Numbered from the stretch's first letter, positions 35,164 to 45,022 are shown. The stretch: DNA of 64,000 bases from Chitinophagaceae bacterium (GCA_016699815.1 CP065012.1:186001-250000), one strand, 5' to 3'. The notes: generated by a model not told the origin, from the letters alone. Made by a program: numbers and translations.

Positions 35164-36867
35164 CTACAGTAACCTGCTTTTCAAATCTAAATTATTTTCT
35201 TTGGCTGTTTCCTGAGCTAAAGCATAGCCTGCATCTGCGTGCCTTATTACACCCATTCCCGGGTCGTTGCGCAGCACACGTTTTATTCTTTGCTCCGCAT
35301 CTGCTGTTCCATCGGCAACAATTACCATACCTGCATGTATGCTGTAACCCATTCCTACGCCACCACCATGGTGTAATGATACCCAACTTGCTCCGCCTGC
35401 GGTATTTACCAAAGCATTTAAAACAGGCCAGTCGGCAACAGCATCGCTACCATCTAACATACTTTCCGTTTCCCGGTTGGGAGATGCAACAGAGCCCGTA
35501 TCTAAATGATCTCGGCCTATTACTATTGGCGCTTTTACCTTACCGGTTTTTACCAGTTCATTAAAAGCCAATCCTGCTTTTTCTCTTTCGCCCTGGCCAA
35601 GCCAGCAAATTCTTGCAGGTAAACCCTGAAAAGCAATTTTTTCTTTTGCAAGTTTTAGCCAGCGCTGCATAGATTTATTTTGCGGAAACATTTCAGTAAT
35701 TACTTTATCGGTAGCGGCAATATCTGCAGGGTCGCCACTTAAAGCGGCCCAGCGAAACGGGCCTTTGCCTTCGCAAAACAAGGGACGTATATATGCCGGT
35801 ACAAACCCCGGAAAATCAAAGCAGCGCCCTTTGGGATAGGTTGCCCTGCTATTACTTTGCTCATACTCTTGTGCCCTGGCCCGTATATTATTTCCATAAT
35901 CAAATGTAATGGCGCCTTTATCCATCAATTGCAACATCAGTTGTACATGCAGGTACATAGACTCGTAACTTAACCTTGTATATTCTTCTGGATTTTTCTC
36001 TCTTAGTACATTGGCTTCTTCATTGGTTAAAGTATGCGGCACATAACCTATTAATGGGTCGTGTGCACTGGTTTGATCGGTTAATGTATCCGGAACAATA
36101 TTTCTTTCGATTAGTTTTTGCAAAAGAAAAACAGCATTACATAAAACGCCAATACTTTTGGCTATCCCTTTTTCTTTGTAATGCAATGCTGCATTAATGG
36201 CTTCATCAATATCGGTAAATTTTTCATCGAGGTATTTGGTTTCAATTCTTTTATCAATTCTCCATTCTTCCACTTCTGCAATTAACGCTACACCTTCATT
36301 CATGGTAATGGCAAGCGGCTGTGCGCCACCCATTCCGCCAAGCCCGGCGGTAACATTAAGGGTATGTTTCAGCGATCCACCAAATTGTTTATCGGCTGCG
36401 GCAGCATAGGTTTCATAAGTTCCCTGCACTATTCCCTGGCTGCCTATGTATATCCAGCTACCTGCCGTCATTTGGCCGTACATCATTAATCCTTTTTGCT
36501 CCAGCTCGGTAAAATGTTTCCAATTGGCCCAGTTAGGTACAAGCTGGCTATTGCTTAGTAATACCCTTGGTGCATCTTTATGCGTTTTTAAAATTCCTAC
36601 AGGTTTACCGCTTTGTATCAGCAAGCTTTCATCATTTTCCAGGATTTTTAATGCTTTAATAATGTTATCTAAAGCTTCAAAATTACGGGCAGCTTTTCCC
36701 CTGCCGCCATAAACGATTAAATCTTCCGGCCTTTCGGCAACTGCAGGGTCAAGATTATTTAATAGCATACGCAGTGCGGCTTCTTGTATCCACCCTTTGC
36801 AATTTAAAGTATGTCCGGTAGGCGTTTTGTACTTTACCGGGTTGTATTGCTTTACCGAATTGTCCAT
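35164..36867 (-). CDS. hutU: Urocanate hydratase
   Basis: 567 residues from the ATG at 36867 (MDNSVKQYNP). An in-frame start 9 codons upstream is ruled out because it lies beyond the promoter box at 36882-36889. Conserved stretches are VYGGRGKAARN, YGQMTAGSWIYIGSQGIVQG, the NAD-binding GLGGMGGAQ, the catalytic-Cys region PLFCEGKGPFRWAALSGDP and WVSLHHGGGVGMG. It converts urocanate to imidazolonepropionate in histidine degradation. No hutH, hutI or hutG lies nearby. A full-length arginase-fold gene at 49892 looks like arginase, not HutG. Confidence 0.95.
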   Translation of the reverse strand: MDNSVKQYNPVKYKTPTGHTLNCKGWIQEAALRMLLNNLDPAVAERPEDLIVYGGRGKAARNFEALDNIIKALKILENDESLLIQSGKPVGILKTHKDAPRVLLSNSQLVPNWANWKHFTELEQKGLMMYGQMTAGSWIYIGSQGIVQGTYETYAAAADKQFGGSLKHTLNVTAGLGGMGGAQPLAITMNEGVALIAEVEEWRIDKRIETKYLDEKFTDIDEAINAALHYKEKGIAKSIGVLCNAVFLLQKLIERNIVPDTLTDQTSAHDPLIGYVPHTLTNEEANVLREKNPEEYTRLSYESMYLHVQLMLQLMDKGAITFDYGNNIRARAQEYEQSNSRATYPKGRCFDFPGFVPAYIRPLFCEGKGPFRWAALSGDPADIAATDKVITEMFPQNKSMQRWLKLAKEKIAFQGLPARICWLGQGEREKAGLAFNELVKTGKVKAPIVIGRDHLDTGSVASPNRETESMLDGSDAVADWPVLNALVNTAGGASWVSLHHGGGVGMGYSIHAGMVIVADGTADAEQRIKRVLRNDPGMGVIRHADAGYALAQETAKENNLDLKSRLL

Positions 36868-36881
36868 AAAAGCGTTTTCGG

Positions 36882-36889
36882 CAAAATTA
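36882..36889 (-). promoter_or_regulatory. -7 box for hutU; decides its start
   Basis: The minus strand reads TAATTTTG, an exact TAnnTTTG match, 14 nt upstream of the ATG at 36867. Confidence 0.5.
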
Positions 36890-36987
36890 AGCAATTGACG
36901 GCCATTAATAATTCAATTTAAGCCATACATCAAGCTGTTACTAACTGTATGTATAAAAATGCTATATTTAAAGCTAAACCAAGTTGT

Positions 36988-39147
36988 ATGTCAAAAAAAT
37001 TGCTCGTTGCTTTATTTGCAGCATCATTATTATTTGCCTGTAACACAAAAAAAAACGAAAATCCCGAAGAAATGGTAAAATGGCCAGATGTAAAGCCGCC
37101 TGTTGCTGAAACAAAAGTACACTGGCGCACAATTCATGGAGATAGCGTATTGGATAATTATTACTGGATGTATGATTATTTTGGCAAAGGACCCGATAGC
37201 AGCAGCGTAGTAGATTATTTAAAAGCTGAAAATGCCTACCTGGATACCATGATGAGCGGTACCAAAAAATTGCAAGCCGATTTGTTTACCGAAATGAAAA
37301 GCAGGATTAAAGAAAAAGATGAAAATGTACCGGTATTTAAAAACGGGTATTATTATTATTACCGAACTGAAGAAGGAAAGCAATATTTTAAATACTGCCG
37401 CAAAAAAGGCAGCCTTGATGCAGCAGAAGAAGTTTTGCTTGATGTAGATAAAATGGCTGAAGGCCACGCTTATTTTTCCGCTGGCGGCTTTGATGTGAGT
37501 GAAGACAACAAACTGCTGGCTTACGGTGTAGATGATGTAAGCCGCAGGCAATACACAATTTATATAAAAAACCTGGAAACCGGGCAAATATTGCCTGATG
37601 TAGTTAAAGGTACCAGCGCCGACCCAACCTGGGCAAACGATAATAAAACATTTTTCTATACAAGTAACAACCCGGTAACCCTTTTGGGTGAAAAAGTAAA
37701 ACGCCACACATTGGGCACAGATGCGGCTTCTGATGCAACGGTATATGATGAAAAAGATAAAACCAATTATATTGGAGTATCCAAAAGCAAAAACTACAAA
37801 TATATTTATGTTTATTCGGGCGGCACTTTATCCTCCGAAATTTTTTATATTGATGCTTCGGTGCCTACTGCTCCATTTACCTCTTTTCAACCCAGGATAA
37901 AAGATGTGTTGTATGATATAACACCACTGGCAGACAGGTTTCTCATACGCACCAATAAAGATGCAAAAAATTTTAAACTCATGGAGTGCCCGCTTGATAA
38001 AACCGGCGTGGAAAACTGGAAAGATTATATACCTCACCGTACCGATGTACTACTGCAAGGCGTGGAAGAATTTAAAGATTTTATTGTAGTCAATGAACGC
38101 AAAGATGGACTGGTAAAATTTAGAGTAAAAAATTTAAAAGTCAATAGCGAATATTATATTGACTTTGGCGAAGCGGCATATGCGGCAAATTTTTCCGGTA
38201 ATCCTGATTACAACTCCACTACTTTACGTTATGCGTATACATCACTTACTACGCCTGCTTCTGTGTATGATTATAATTTGGTAAGCAAAGATAAAAAGCT
38301 CATGAAGCAACAAGAAGTTGTGGGTGGGTACAATCCGCAGGATTATGTTTCGGAAAGGGTAATGGTTACTGCAAAAGATGGATCGAAAGTGCCTTTGTCA
38401 ATTGTATATAAAAAAGGGTTTAAAAAAGATGGTACTTCTCCCCTGCTTTTATACGGTTATGGAAGTTATGGAGCAAGTATGGATGCCGGTTTTAGCAGTA
38501 CAAGGCTTAGTTTATTGAACCGTGGCTTTGCTTTTGCTATTGCTCACATACGTGGAGGTCAGGAACTGGGCAGGCAATGGTACGAAGATGGAAAAATGCT
38601 AAAAAAGAAAAACAGCTTTACTGATTTTATTGACTGTGGTGAATATTTGGTGAAAGAAAAATATACTGGCAAAAATCATTTGTATGCAGAGGGCGGAAGC
38701 GCTGGCGGTTTATTAATGGGCGCTGTGGTAAATATGGCGCCTGATTTATGGCATGGCGTAATTGCCGAGGTTCCTTTTGTAGATGTGGTGAATACCATGC
38801 TGGATGAAAGCATACCGCTTACCACAAACGAGTTTGACGAATGGGGAAATCCTAAAAATAAGGAGGCTTACGATTATATTAAAAGCTACTCCCCTTATGA
38901 AAACATTGAAAAGAAAGCCTATCCCAATTTATTGGTAACAACAGGGCTGCATGATAGCCAGGTGCAATATTTTGAACCTGCAAAATGGGTGGCAAAGCTT
39001 AGAACAATGAAAACCGGCAATAATATTTTACTCTTGCATACCAATATGGACTTTGGCCACGGTGGCGCAAGCGGCAGGTTTGATTATTTGAAAGATATTG
39101 CGCTAAACTATGCGTTTTTATTTACACTGGAAGGGATTTCTAAATAA
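36988..39147 (+). CDS. Prolyl oligopeptidase-family serine peptidase (S9), lipoprotein
   Basis: 719 residues from the ATG at 36988 (MSKKLLVALFAASLLFACNTKK: lipobox FAC). An upstream ATG at 36949 is open but would bury the signal peptide. An N-terminal beta-propeller precedes the alpha/beta-hydrolase domain with catalytic S571 in EGGSAGGLLMGA, the Asp in GLHDSQVQ and the His in DFGHGGASG. It should cleave proline-containing or other short peptides in the periplasm. A TATATTTA box lies at 36963-36970, 17 nt before the ATG. It shares a terminator with the convergent phosphosugar mutase. Confidence 0.92.
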   Translation: MSKKLLVALFAASLLFACNTKKNENPEEMVKWPDVKPPVAETKVHWRTIHGDSVLDNYYWMYDYFGKGPDSSSVVDYLKAENAYLDTMMSGTKKLQADLFTEMKSRIKEKDENVPVFKNGYYYYYRTEEGKQYFKYCRKKGSLDAAEEVLLDVDKMAEGHAYFSAGGFDVSEDNKLLAYGVDDVSRRQYTIYIKNLETGQILPDVVKGTSADPTWANDNKTFFYTSNNPVTLLGEKVKRHTLGTDAASDATVYDEKDKTNYIGVSKSKNYKYIYVYSGGTLSSEIFYIDASVPTAPFTSFQPRIKDVLYDITPLADRFLIRTNKDAKNFKLMECPLDKTGVENWKDYIPHRTDVLLQGVEEFKDFIVVNERKDGLVKFRVKNLKVNSEYYIDFGEAAYAANFSGNPDYNSTTLRYAYTSLTTPASVYDYNLVSKDKKLMKQQEVVGGYNPQDYVSERVMVTAKDGSKVPLSIVYKKGFKKDGTSPLLLYGYGSYGASMDAGFSSTRLSLLNRGFAFAIAHIRGGQELGRQWYEDGKMLKKKNSFTDFIDCGEYLVKEKYTGKNHLYAEGGSAGGLLMGAVVNMAPDLWHGVIAEVPFVDVVNTMLDESIPLTTNEFDEWGNPKNKEAYDYIKSYSPYENIEKKAYPNLLVTTGLHDSQVQYFEPAKWVAKLRTMKTGNNILLLHTNMDFGHGGASGRFDYLKDIALNYAFLFTLEGISK

Positions 39148-39169
39148 TACAAAGCTGCTTAAAAAGAAA

Positions 39170-39200
39170 AGTCCTGTTATAAATGAACAGGGCTTTTTTT
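39170..39200 (+). terminator. Intrinsic terminator after the S9 peptidase
   Basis: A nine-pair stem agtcctgtt/aacagggct (one T-G pair) with a 7-nt loop is followed by seven T. Upstream A residues on the other strand could let it also serve the convergent mutase. Confidence 0.8.
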
Positions 39201-39224
39201 ATTGCAAAAATCTAATTACTAATT

Positions 39225-40946
39225 TTACACACCCATTTCTTTTGCCAGTGCATTTAGTTTATCGTCCAGTAGTTTTTCGGTTTTATTAAAATCTGCTGCA
39301 TTATGCAATGCTGTATTTACGCTAAAGTAAAATTTAATTTTTGGCTCGGTGCCACTCGGCCTTGCCGAAACCCTGGTTCCATCGGCCAGCACAAATTGCA
39401 ACACATTGCTTTTGGGCAGGTCAAGCTTCCAGGTTTCACCGGTGCTTAGGTTTTTGCCTTGCTGTAATTCAAAGTCAAGCAATTGAACTACGTTGGCGCC
39501 AATAAAACTTTTAGGTGGGTTTTTCCGGTAATCTTCCATCATTTTGGCAATTTCTTTGGCGCCATCCATCCCTTTTTTTACAATATTTACCAGGCTTTCT
39601 TTATAAAACCCATATTCTACATATAGGTCAATAAGTTTATCAAAAATGCTGCGGCCTTTGCTTTTTTCATAAGCCACCATTTCACAAATAAGGGCAACAG
39701 CGCTTACAGAATCTTTGTCCCTTATTTGATTGCCAATCATCAACCCAAAACTTTCTTCGCCACCCACAACATAATTTTCTTTGCCTTCTTTTGCTTTTAT
39801 CATGCTGGAAATCCATTTAAACCCGGTGAGCACATTATAGCATGAAATTTCATTTTTCTTTGCTACTTCATCAATCATGTAAGTAGTAACAATGGTTTTT
39901 ATTACCATGTCGTTGGGTTGGGCAATTCCTTTTGCCTTCCTCGCTTCTATAATATAAGCAAATGCAAGCAGTGCGGTTTGGTTACCATTGAGCAATATCC
40001 ATTTTCCTTCGTTATTTTTTAACCCTATTCCTACCCTGTCGGCATCAGGGTCGGTGCCCAGTAAAATATCGGCATTCAGTTCCTCGGCTTTTTTTAGACC
40101 GATACTCATGGTTTCCGTTTCTTCGGGGTTGGGATATTGTACCGTAGGAAAATTTCCATCGGGTTTGCTTTGCTCTTCTACAATATGCACATTTTTAAAA
40201 CCCAGTTGCGCCAATGCCTGCGGCACCAGCATTATGCCCGAACCATGGATGGGTGTATATACAATTTTTAAATCCTGTTGTGCCTTGCATACTTCAGGAT
40301 AAATGCTTAGGCCCTTAACCATGGCAAGGTATTTTTCATCCATTTCTTTGCCAATTATGGTAATATTTTTTTCGCCGCCGTTCCATTGTACATCTGCTAC
40401 ATTTAGTATTTTTTCTACTTCGGCAATTACATTTTTGTCATGCGGCGGCACCATTTGTGCGCCATCGTCCCAGTAGGCTTTGTAGCCATTATATTCTTTG
40501 GGGTTATGGCTTGCGGTACACACTACGCCGCCCTGGCATTTTAATTCCCTTATGGCAAAACTTATTTCTGGCGTAGGCCTTAGCGATTCAAATAAATAAA
40601 CTTTAATGCCGTTTGCTGCAAATACATTTGCAGTAATTTCTGCAAAGCTGCGGCTGTTGTTGCGGCAGTCGTGCCCTATTACTACACGCACATCATTGCC
40701 AAAGCATTGTTTTAAATAATTGGCATATCCCTGTGTAGCCATGCCCACAGTATATTTATTCATACGGTTGGTACCCACACCCATAATGCCACGAAGCCCA
40801 CCAGTACCAAACTCCAGGTTTTTGTAAAACGCATCTGTTAATTCGTTTTCATATTCTGCCTGCAATTTTCTTATGGCATTTTTTGTTTCTTCATCATAAT
40901 TGCCATGCAACCATTGATCAACTTTTTTCTTGATTTCTGCATTCAT
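39225..40946 (-). CDS. Phosphosugar mutase (phosphoglucomutase/phosphomannomutase family)
   Basis: 573 residues. Phosphoserine loop VVCTASHNPKEYNGYKAYW (about residue 140), metal-binding loop LLGTDPDADRVGIG (about 295), sugar-specificity loop VGGEESFGLMIG (about 390) and C-terminal phosphate loop RPSGTEPKIKFY. The length fits the Bacteroidota/yeast-type PGM2-like group that interconverts glucose-1- and -6-phosphate or acts on mannose or pentose phosphates. Monocistronic by appearance. Confidence 0.93.
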   Translation of the reverse strand: MNAEIKKKVDQWLHGNYDEETKNAIRKLQAEYENELTDAFYKNLEFGTGGLRGIMGVGTNRMNKYTVGMATQGYANYLKQCFGNDVRVVIGHDCRNNSRSFAEITANVFAANGIKVYLFESLRPTPEISFAIRELKCQGGVVCTASHNPKEYNGYKAYWDDGAQMVPPHDKNVIAEVEKILNVADVQWNGGEKNITIIGKEMDEKYLAMVKGLSIYPEVCKAQQDLKIVYTPIHGSGIMLVPQALAQLGFKNVHIVEEQSKPDGNFPTVQYPNPEETETMSIGLKKAEELNADILLGTDPDADRVGIGLKNNEGKWILLNGNQTALLAFAYIIEARKAKGIAQPNDMVIKTIVTTYMIDEVAKKNEISCYNVLTGFKWISSMIKAKEGKENYVVGGEESFGLMIGNQIRDKDSVSAVALICEMVAYEKSKGRSIFDKLIDLYVEYGFYKESLVNIVKKGMDGAKEIAKMMEDYRKNPPKSFIGANVVQLLDFELQQGKNLSTGETWKLDLPKSNVLQFVLADGTRVSARPSGTEPKIKFYFSVNTALHNAADFNKTEKLLDDKLNALAKEMGV

Positions 40947-40965
40947 ATCTCTTGTTTTATACCTT

Positions 40966-40973
40966 CAAAAATA
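40966..40973 (-). promoter_or_regulatory. -7 box for the phosphosugar mutase
   Basis: The minus strand reads TATTTTTG (TAnnTTTG), 19 nt before the ATG at 40946. Confidence 0.5.
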
Positions 40974-41005
40974 AGAATATTCGTTTCTTATAACCACAAT
41001 CAGGT

Positions 41006-41013
41006 TATTTTTG
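41006..41013 (+). promoter_or_regulatory. -7 box 4 nt before the DUF2279 gene
   Basis: TATTTTTG ends 4 nt before the ATG at 41018, which places transcription start at about the first base of the gene. Confidence 0.45.
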
Positions 41014-41017
41014 TTTT

Positions 41018-42013
41018 ATGATCCCAGCAGTAGTGCAATTTTCAGCAGTTGTGGCGACGCTCCGTTCGGCTTCAAAACTGTTTATCGTCATTTTGTTTTT
41101 GTTTTTATTTGTACCCACCGCTGCCCAGGATACTGCTTACATTTCAAAAAATAAAGATAGTGCAAAGCTATATCCACAAAGGGTACGCCTGCTAACATTT
41201 GCCAGCATTGGCGTTTATGCAGGTACTACCGCAGCGCTGTACCAGGCCTGGTATAAAGATTATTCGCAATCGCATTTTCATACTTTTAACGATTGGGATG
41301 AGTGGCTGCAAATGGATAAAGTAGGCCATGTATTGAGCGCTTACAGCATTAGCAAAGTAAATATGGAGCTATGGAGATGGACAGGCATAGACCGCAATAA
41401 ACGGATTTGGATTGGCGGAATGAGTGGCGCTGCTTATCAAACTGTAATTGAGTTATTGGATGGTTTTAGCAGTGAATGGGGATGGAGCTGGGCCGATTTT
41501 GGCGCCAATATGCTTGGCAGTTCTACCTTTGTAGCGCAGGAGCTTGCCTGGAACGAGCAACGCATACAACTTAAATTATCTTCTCATAAAAAAATTTATT
41601 CAGACGAAAGCCTAAACTTCAGGAGCGATAAAATTTTTGGAAAAAATGTTCCGGAACGCTTGCTGAAAGATTACAATGCATATACTTACTGGATAAGTGT
41701 GGCACCAAAAAGTTTTTTCCCAAAAAGTAAATTGCCTGCATGGTTGCAGGTTTCATTAGGCATTGGTGCCGAAGGCATGTTTGGCGCAAGGAGCAATATT
41801 GCCAAAGATAAGTTTGGGAATATTATTTTTGACCGTAGCGATATTCAACGTTACCGGCAATGGTATTTAGCGCCGGATATTGATCTTACAAAAATTAAAA
41901 CCAACAAAAAGGCCATTCGTATTTTACTGAATTCGCTGAACGTAATAAAGTTTCCTGCACCTGCGCTGGAATACAGTAAGGGAAGTTTTAAAATGCGCTG
42001 GCTGGTATTTTAA
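41018..42013 (+). CDS. DUF2279 family exported/membrane protein (YfiM-like)
   Basis: 331 residues. An N-terminal hydrophobic segment (LFIVILFLFLFVPTAAQ) is a signal peptide. Conserved DUF2279 stretches DKVGHVLSAYSISK and YQTVIELLDGFSSEWGWSWADFGANMLGS (positions about 105-170) follow a short membrane segment. The function of the family is unknown. The C-terminal third (WLQVSLGIGAEGMFGARSN) looks beta-rich. It is divergent from the mutase and convergent with nnrD. Confidence 0.8.
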   Translation: MIPAVVQFSAVVATLRSASKLFIVILFLFLFVPTAAQDTAYISKNKDSAKLYPQRVRLLTFASIGVYAGTTAALYQAWYKDYSQSHFHTFNDWDEWLQMDKVGHVLSAYSISKVNMELWRWTGIDRNKRIWIGGMSGAAYQTVIELLDGFSSEWGWSWADFGANMLGSSTFVAQELAWNEQRIQLKLSSHKKIYSDESLNFRSDKIFGKNVPERLLKDYNAYTYWISVAPKSFFPKSKLPAWLQVSLGIGAEGMFGARSNIAKDKFGNIIFDRSDIQRYRQWYLAPDIDLTKIKTNKKAIRILLNSLNVIKFPAPALEYSKGSFKMRWLVF

Positions 42014-42022
42014 CCGGCAACT

Positions 42023-42850
42023 CTATTTTTTAAGTGCAATAAATGCCGCCCCAATATTTTCAATAACATCACTTGCCATCATACTTTCTAAAGATTGTTT
42101 ACCCAGGGTAATATCTGCTGCGTTGCCATGCAGGTACACGGCAATACAGGCGGCATCTAAAGGCTCGTAAGCCTGCGCCAGCAAAGCTGATATCATTCCC
42201 GTAAGTACATCTCCACTGCCGCCTTTTGCCAGGCCGGCATTGCCCGTTTTATTAATAAAATATTTTCCGTTACTTACAATGGTGGTTTCATGGCCTTTTA
42301 GTACAATAATACAGTCCTGGCTTTCGGTAAACTTAATGGCTCTTAGCAGCCTTTGTTCCCGGTTTTTATTCAGACCAAACAGCCTGTCAAATTCGCCTGC
42401 ATGTGGCGTTAAAATTGTTTGGCGGGGTAAAATTTTCCAGTATTCTTTATGTTTAGCCAAAATGCTAATTGCATCAGCATCTATCACCGCAGCTGTTGTT
42501 TTACCCGAAAAAATACGGCAAAACGTTTCTTCTTCATCTTTATCAAAACCCATACCTGGCCCAACTCCAAATGATGAAAATTTTTCAAAATCCGCAGGGA
42601 GGTTTTCTCGGCTAATAACCATGGCCTCCGGCACAGCTATTTGAATAATGGCTGCTTCTTTTTGTGGTACACATACCGTAGTTAAGCCTGCACCACAACG
42701 TACACAGGCCTTTGCAGCCAGTATTGCAGCGCCCATTTTACCGGTATTACCTGCAATCAGCAACGCATGGCCAAAATCTGTTTTATCAGTATTGGCTTTT
42801 CTTGGCTTCACTAATGCCGCAATAAATTTTTTTATTAATTCCGTTGCCAT
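42023..42850 (-). CDS. nnrD: ADP-dependent NAD(P)H-hydrate dehydratase
   Basis: 275 residues, the ribokinase-like dehydratase domain alone. Motifs LLIAGNTGKMGAAILAAKA, GPGMGFDK, VIDADAISIL, LTPHAGEFDRLFG, IVLKGHETTI and the catalytic GNAGLAKGGSGDVLTG. It repairs damaged NAD(P)H hydrates. The NnrE epimerase domain, often fused N-terminally, is absent, so the epimerase would be encoded elsewhere. It lies 16 bp after the ABC permease gene on the same strand. Confidence 0.93.
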   Translation of the reverse strand: MATELIKKFIAALVKPRKANTDKTDFGHALLIAGNTGKMGAAILAAKACVRCGAGLTTVCVPQKEAAIIQIAVPEAMVISRENLPADFEKFSSFGVGPGMGFDKDEEETFCRIFSGKTTAAVIDADAISILAKHKEYWKILPRQTILTPHAGEFDRLFGLNKNREQRLLRAIKFTESQDCIIVLKGHETTIVSNGKYFINKTGNAGLAKGGSGDVLTGMISALLAQAYEPLDAACIAVYLHGNAADITLGKQSLESMMASDVIENIGAAFIALKK

Positions 42851-42866
42851 AGCAAAAAAAAATTGG

Positions 42867-43910
42867 TTAAGTGCTTACCCTCGGGTCGCTAACTTTGTAT
42901 AAATAATCCGAAAGCATATTGATACAAATAAAAATAAATGCGCTGAACAATACCGAACCCATCACAACAGGGTAATCCAGCTTCTCCAATGCATTTACGG
43001 TAAGTTTGCCAAGCCCTTTCCAGCCAAAAATGTATTCAATAAAAAAAGAACCTGCCAGTAATTCTGCAAACCAACCGGTAACTGCTGTTATTACCGGGTT
43101 TAAGGCATTGCGTAATGCATGTTTAAAAATAATGGTTGTTTTAGATAAACCTTTCGCATAAGCAGTGCGTATATAATCCTGTTGCAATACATCCAGCATA
43201 CTGCTTCGTGTTAATTGCACAATTATTGACATAGGCCTTAAACCCAGCGTAACAGCCGGAAGTATAAGGTTTTTCAGAGACAAATATTTTTCACCGGTTA
43301 CTTCGTCAGTTTCCATTAAGCTGCCGGTAAAAGGAAGCCCTGTATATTGATGCAATACAATGCCAAAAACATAAGCCATCAAAATGGCCATAAAAAATGA
43401 AGGTGCGCTAATGCCTGAAATGCTGCCAAAAAGCGTAGCGCTATCTACCCAGGTACCTTTTTTAACTGCGGCAAGCACACCCAGCAAAATACCAAAAAAG
43501 CAGGCAAATAGCATTGCCGTAATAGCCAGCACCAGCGTTCCGGTAAAAGCATCTCCTATCATGCCCATTGTATCCTTTTTGGTTTGATAACTTTTATAGA
43601 AGTAAGGGATTTTTAATGCAAGCTTATATTTTCCCCCAATAAAAATGCCCTGGAGTTGCTTAGCAACAATTTCTTCTTTTGTGTGTACTGATACCGGCGA
43701 AACATCTTTTAAGTAATATAAAAACTGTTGCCACTTTGGCTTATCGAGGTTGAGTTCTTTGCGTATATTCTCTAAAGTTTGTTTATCGCCAGATTGGCCA
43801 ACGATAAGCCGGGCAGGGTCGCCCATGCCCTGGAACATAATAAAAACAAGAGTTACAACTCCCAGCAAAACGAAAAGGGAATAACCAGTTTGTTTAATAA
43901 TATATTTCAA
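42867..43910 (-). CDS. ABC transporter permease, oligopeptide/dipeptide type (DppB-like)
   Basis: 347 residues. The N-terminal helix and VLLGVVTLVFIMFQGMGDPARL are typical of DppB/OppB. The BPD_transp_1 domain follows, with the EAA-type loop YIRTAYAKGLSKTTIIFKHALRNALNPVI. A periplasmic insert of about 70 residues after TM1 is longer than usual. No DppC, ATPase or binding protein is adjacent; partners would have to be elsewhere. It sits 9 bp after a DoxX-like gene and 16 bp before nnrD, in an apparent minus-strand operon. Confidence 0.88.
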   Translation of the reverse strand: MKYIIKQTGYSLFVLLGVVTLVFIMFQGMGDPARLIVGQSGDKQTLENIRKELNLDKPKWQQFLYYLKDVSPVSVHTKEEIVAKQLQGIFIGGKYKLALKIPYFYKSYQTKKDTMGMIGDAFTGTLVLAITAMLFACFFGILLGVLAAVKKGTWVDSATLFGSISGISAPSFFMAILMAYVFGIVLHQYTGLPFTGSLMETDEVTGEKYLSLKNLILPAVTLGLRPMSIIVQLTRSSMLDVLQQDYIRTAYAKGLSKTTIIFKHALRNALNPVITAVTGWFAELLAGSFFIEYIFGWKGLGKLTVNALEKLDYPVVMGSVLFSAFIFICINMLSDYLYKVSDPRVST

Positions 43911-43919
43911 CCTTATTGT

Positions 43920-45020
43920 TTATTCAATTTTTGAAAAATCTGCCCAGCCCCATTTTTGCATTATTACTGGCCCATTCATGCGGTATAAAGTGGGGTTTGA
44001 ACGGGCTGCGGTTTTAATTGCCGTAAAATCGCAGGTAAATACCGTTTCTCCAGGGAACCTTTTTTCTACATCGCCCCTGCCTGAAGTAACCAGGTAAACA
44101 CTTTTTGATTTTTGCTGAATTTTTTCCAAAACCTTTTTGTCTTCATCCCAGTTTACGGGATAGTTTTTAACGTTTTGAATAAAGAGTAAATAATATTCAC
44201 CGGGTTGGCCCAGTATTGCATCTGTAGTATCTGTGCCTGAAGCAGTACCGAAAGAAAAATCGTTGATCAACGGGATATTATTTTTTCCTCTTTGAATCAA
44301 TATTTGTTTCCTGTCGGCATAGGTCCAAGTACTGTCGGGCAATGCATTTACGGTAAACTCTTTTTTCTCACCGTTTTTACTGTAAATAAAAACGTAATCA
44401 AATTTATCCGGTATTGCATCGGCAGGCATTTTACGTAATTCCAATATGTTATTGCCTGGTTTAAATGGCAGGCAATCTTTTACCGGTAAATGCCTTAATA
44501 CATACCATTGAAGCAGTAAGGTAAGTAACGCAGCTAAAACTGCAATGCTACCGGCAATATAGGGTTTTGCCAGTGGCCTTATATATTTTTGGCGGAACAA
44601 TAAAAACAATGCAAGTATAAAAAGGATGATATCTTTTGTAAATGTTTGGATGGGAGTAAGCGGTATACAATCGCCAAAGCAGCCACATGCCCTTATTTTA
44701 CCACTAAACAAAACATAACCGGTGAGAAATGTAAAAAATACAACCAGTAAAAGTAATATCCAGGAAAAAAATTTTTTTTGCCAACCAATAATTAAACCAA
44801 TACCCACCACCACTTCCAGCGTAATCATAGTAATGGAAAACGGCAATGCCTGGGCATTAAGGCTATTCAATAAACCCGGCAATAAACCACCAGATGCCCA
44901 GGCTTCAAAAAATTCCTGCATTTTATAGGCAAGCCCAAGCGGGTCAATAGCTTTTACCAGGCCCGAAAAAATAAATAATGCGCCAACAATAAAACGTACA
45001 ATGGTTATTAATGTTTTCAT
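43920..45020 (-). CDS. DoxX/MauE-like membrane protein (BT_3928 family)
   Basis: 366 residues. Four N-terminal membrane helices as in DoxX/MauE (FIVGALFIFSGLVKAIDPLGLAYKM) with the Cys motif ACGCFGDCIPLTP between helices 3 and 4, a fifth helix near 165, then a soluble periplasmic domain of about 190 residues with a DUF-type beta fold. The paired cysteines suggest a redox or quinone-linked role, as for MauE. It follows the DUF1599 gene by 2 bp on the same strand, a pairing that is conserved in Bacteroidota as far as I recall. Confidence 0.8.
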   Translation of the reverse strand: MKTLITIVRFIVGALFIFSGLVKAIDPLGLAYKMQEFFEAWASGGLLPGLLNSLNAQALPFSITMITLEVVVGIGLIIGWQKKFFSWILLLLVVFFTFLTGYVLFSGKIRACGCFGDCIPLTPIQTFTKDIILFILALFLLFRQKYIRPLAKPYIAGSIAVLAALLTLLLQWYVLRHLPVKDCLPFKPGNNILELRKMPADAIPDKFDYVFIYSKNGEKKEFTVNALPDSTWTYADRKQILIQRGKNNIPLINDFSFGTASGTDTTDAILGQPGEYYLLFIQNVKNYPVNWDEDKKVLEKIQQKSKSVYLVTSGRGDVEKRFPGETVFTCDFTAIKTAARSNPTLYRMNGPVIMQKWGWADFSKIE

Positions 45021-45022
45021 GT

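Noticed and set aside
37219..37707. 162-codon minus-strand frame opposite the S9 peptidase
   Set aside because: It is a shadow of the peptidase propeller region, rich in Phe and Ile with no family features.
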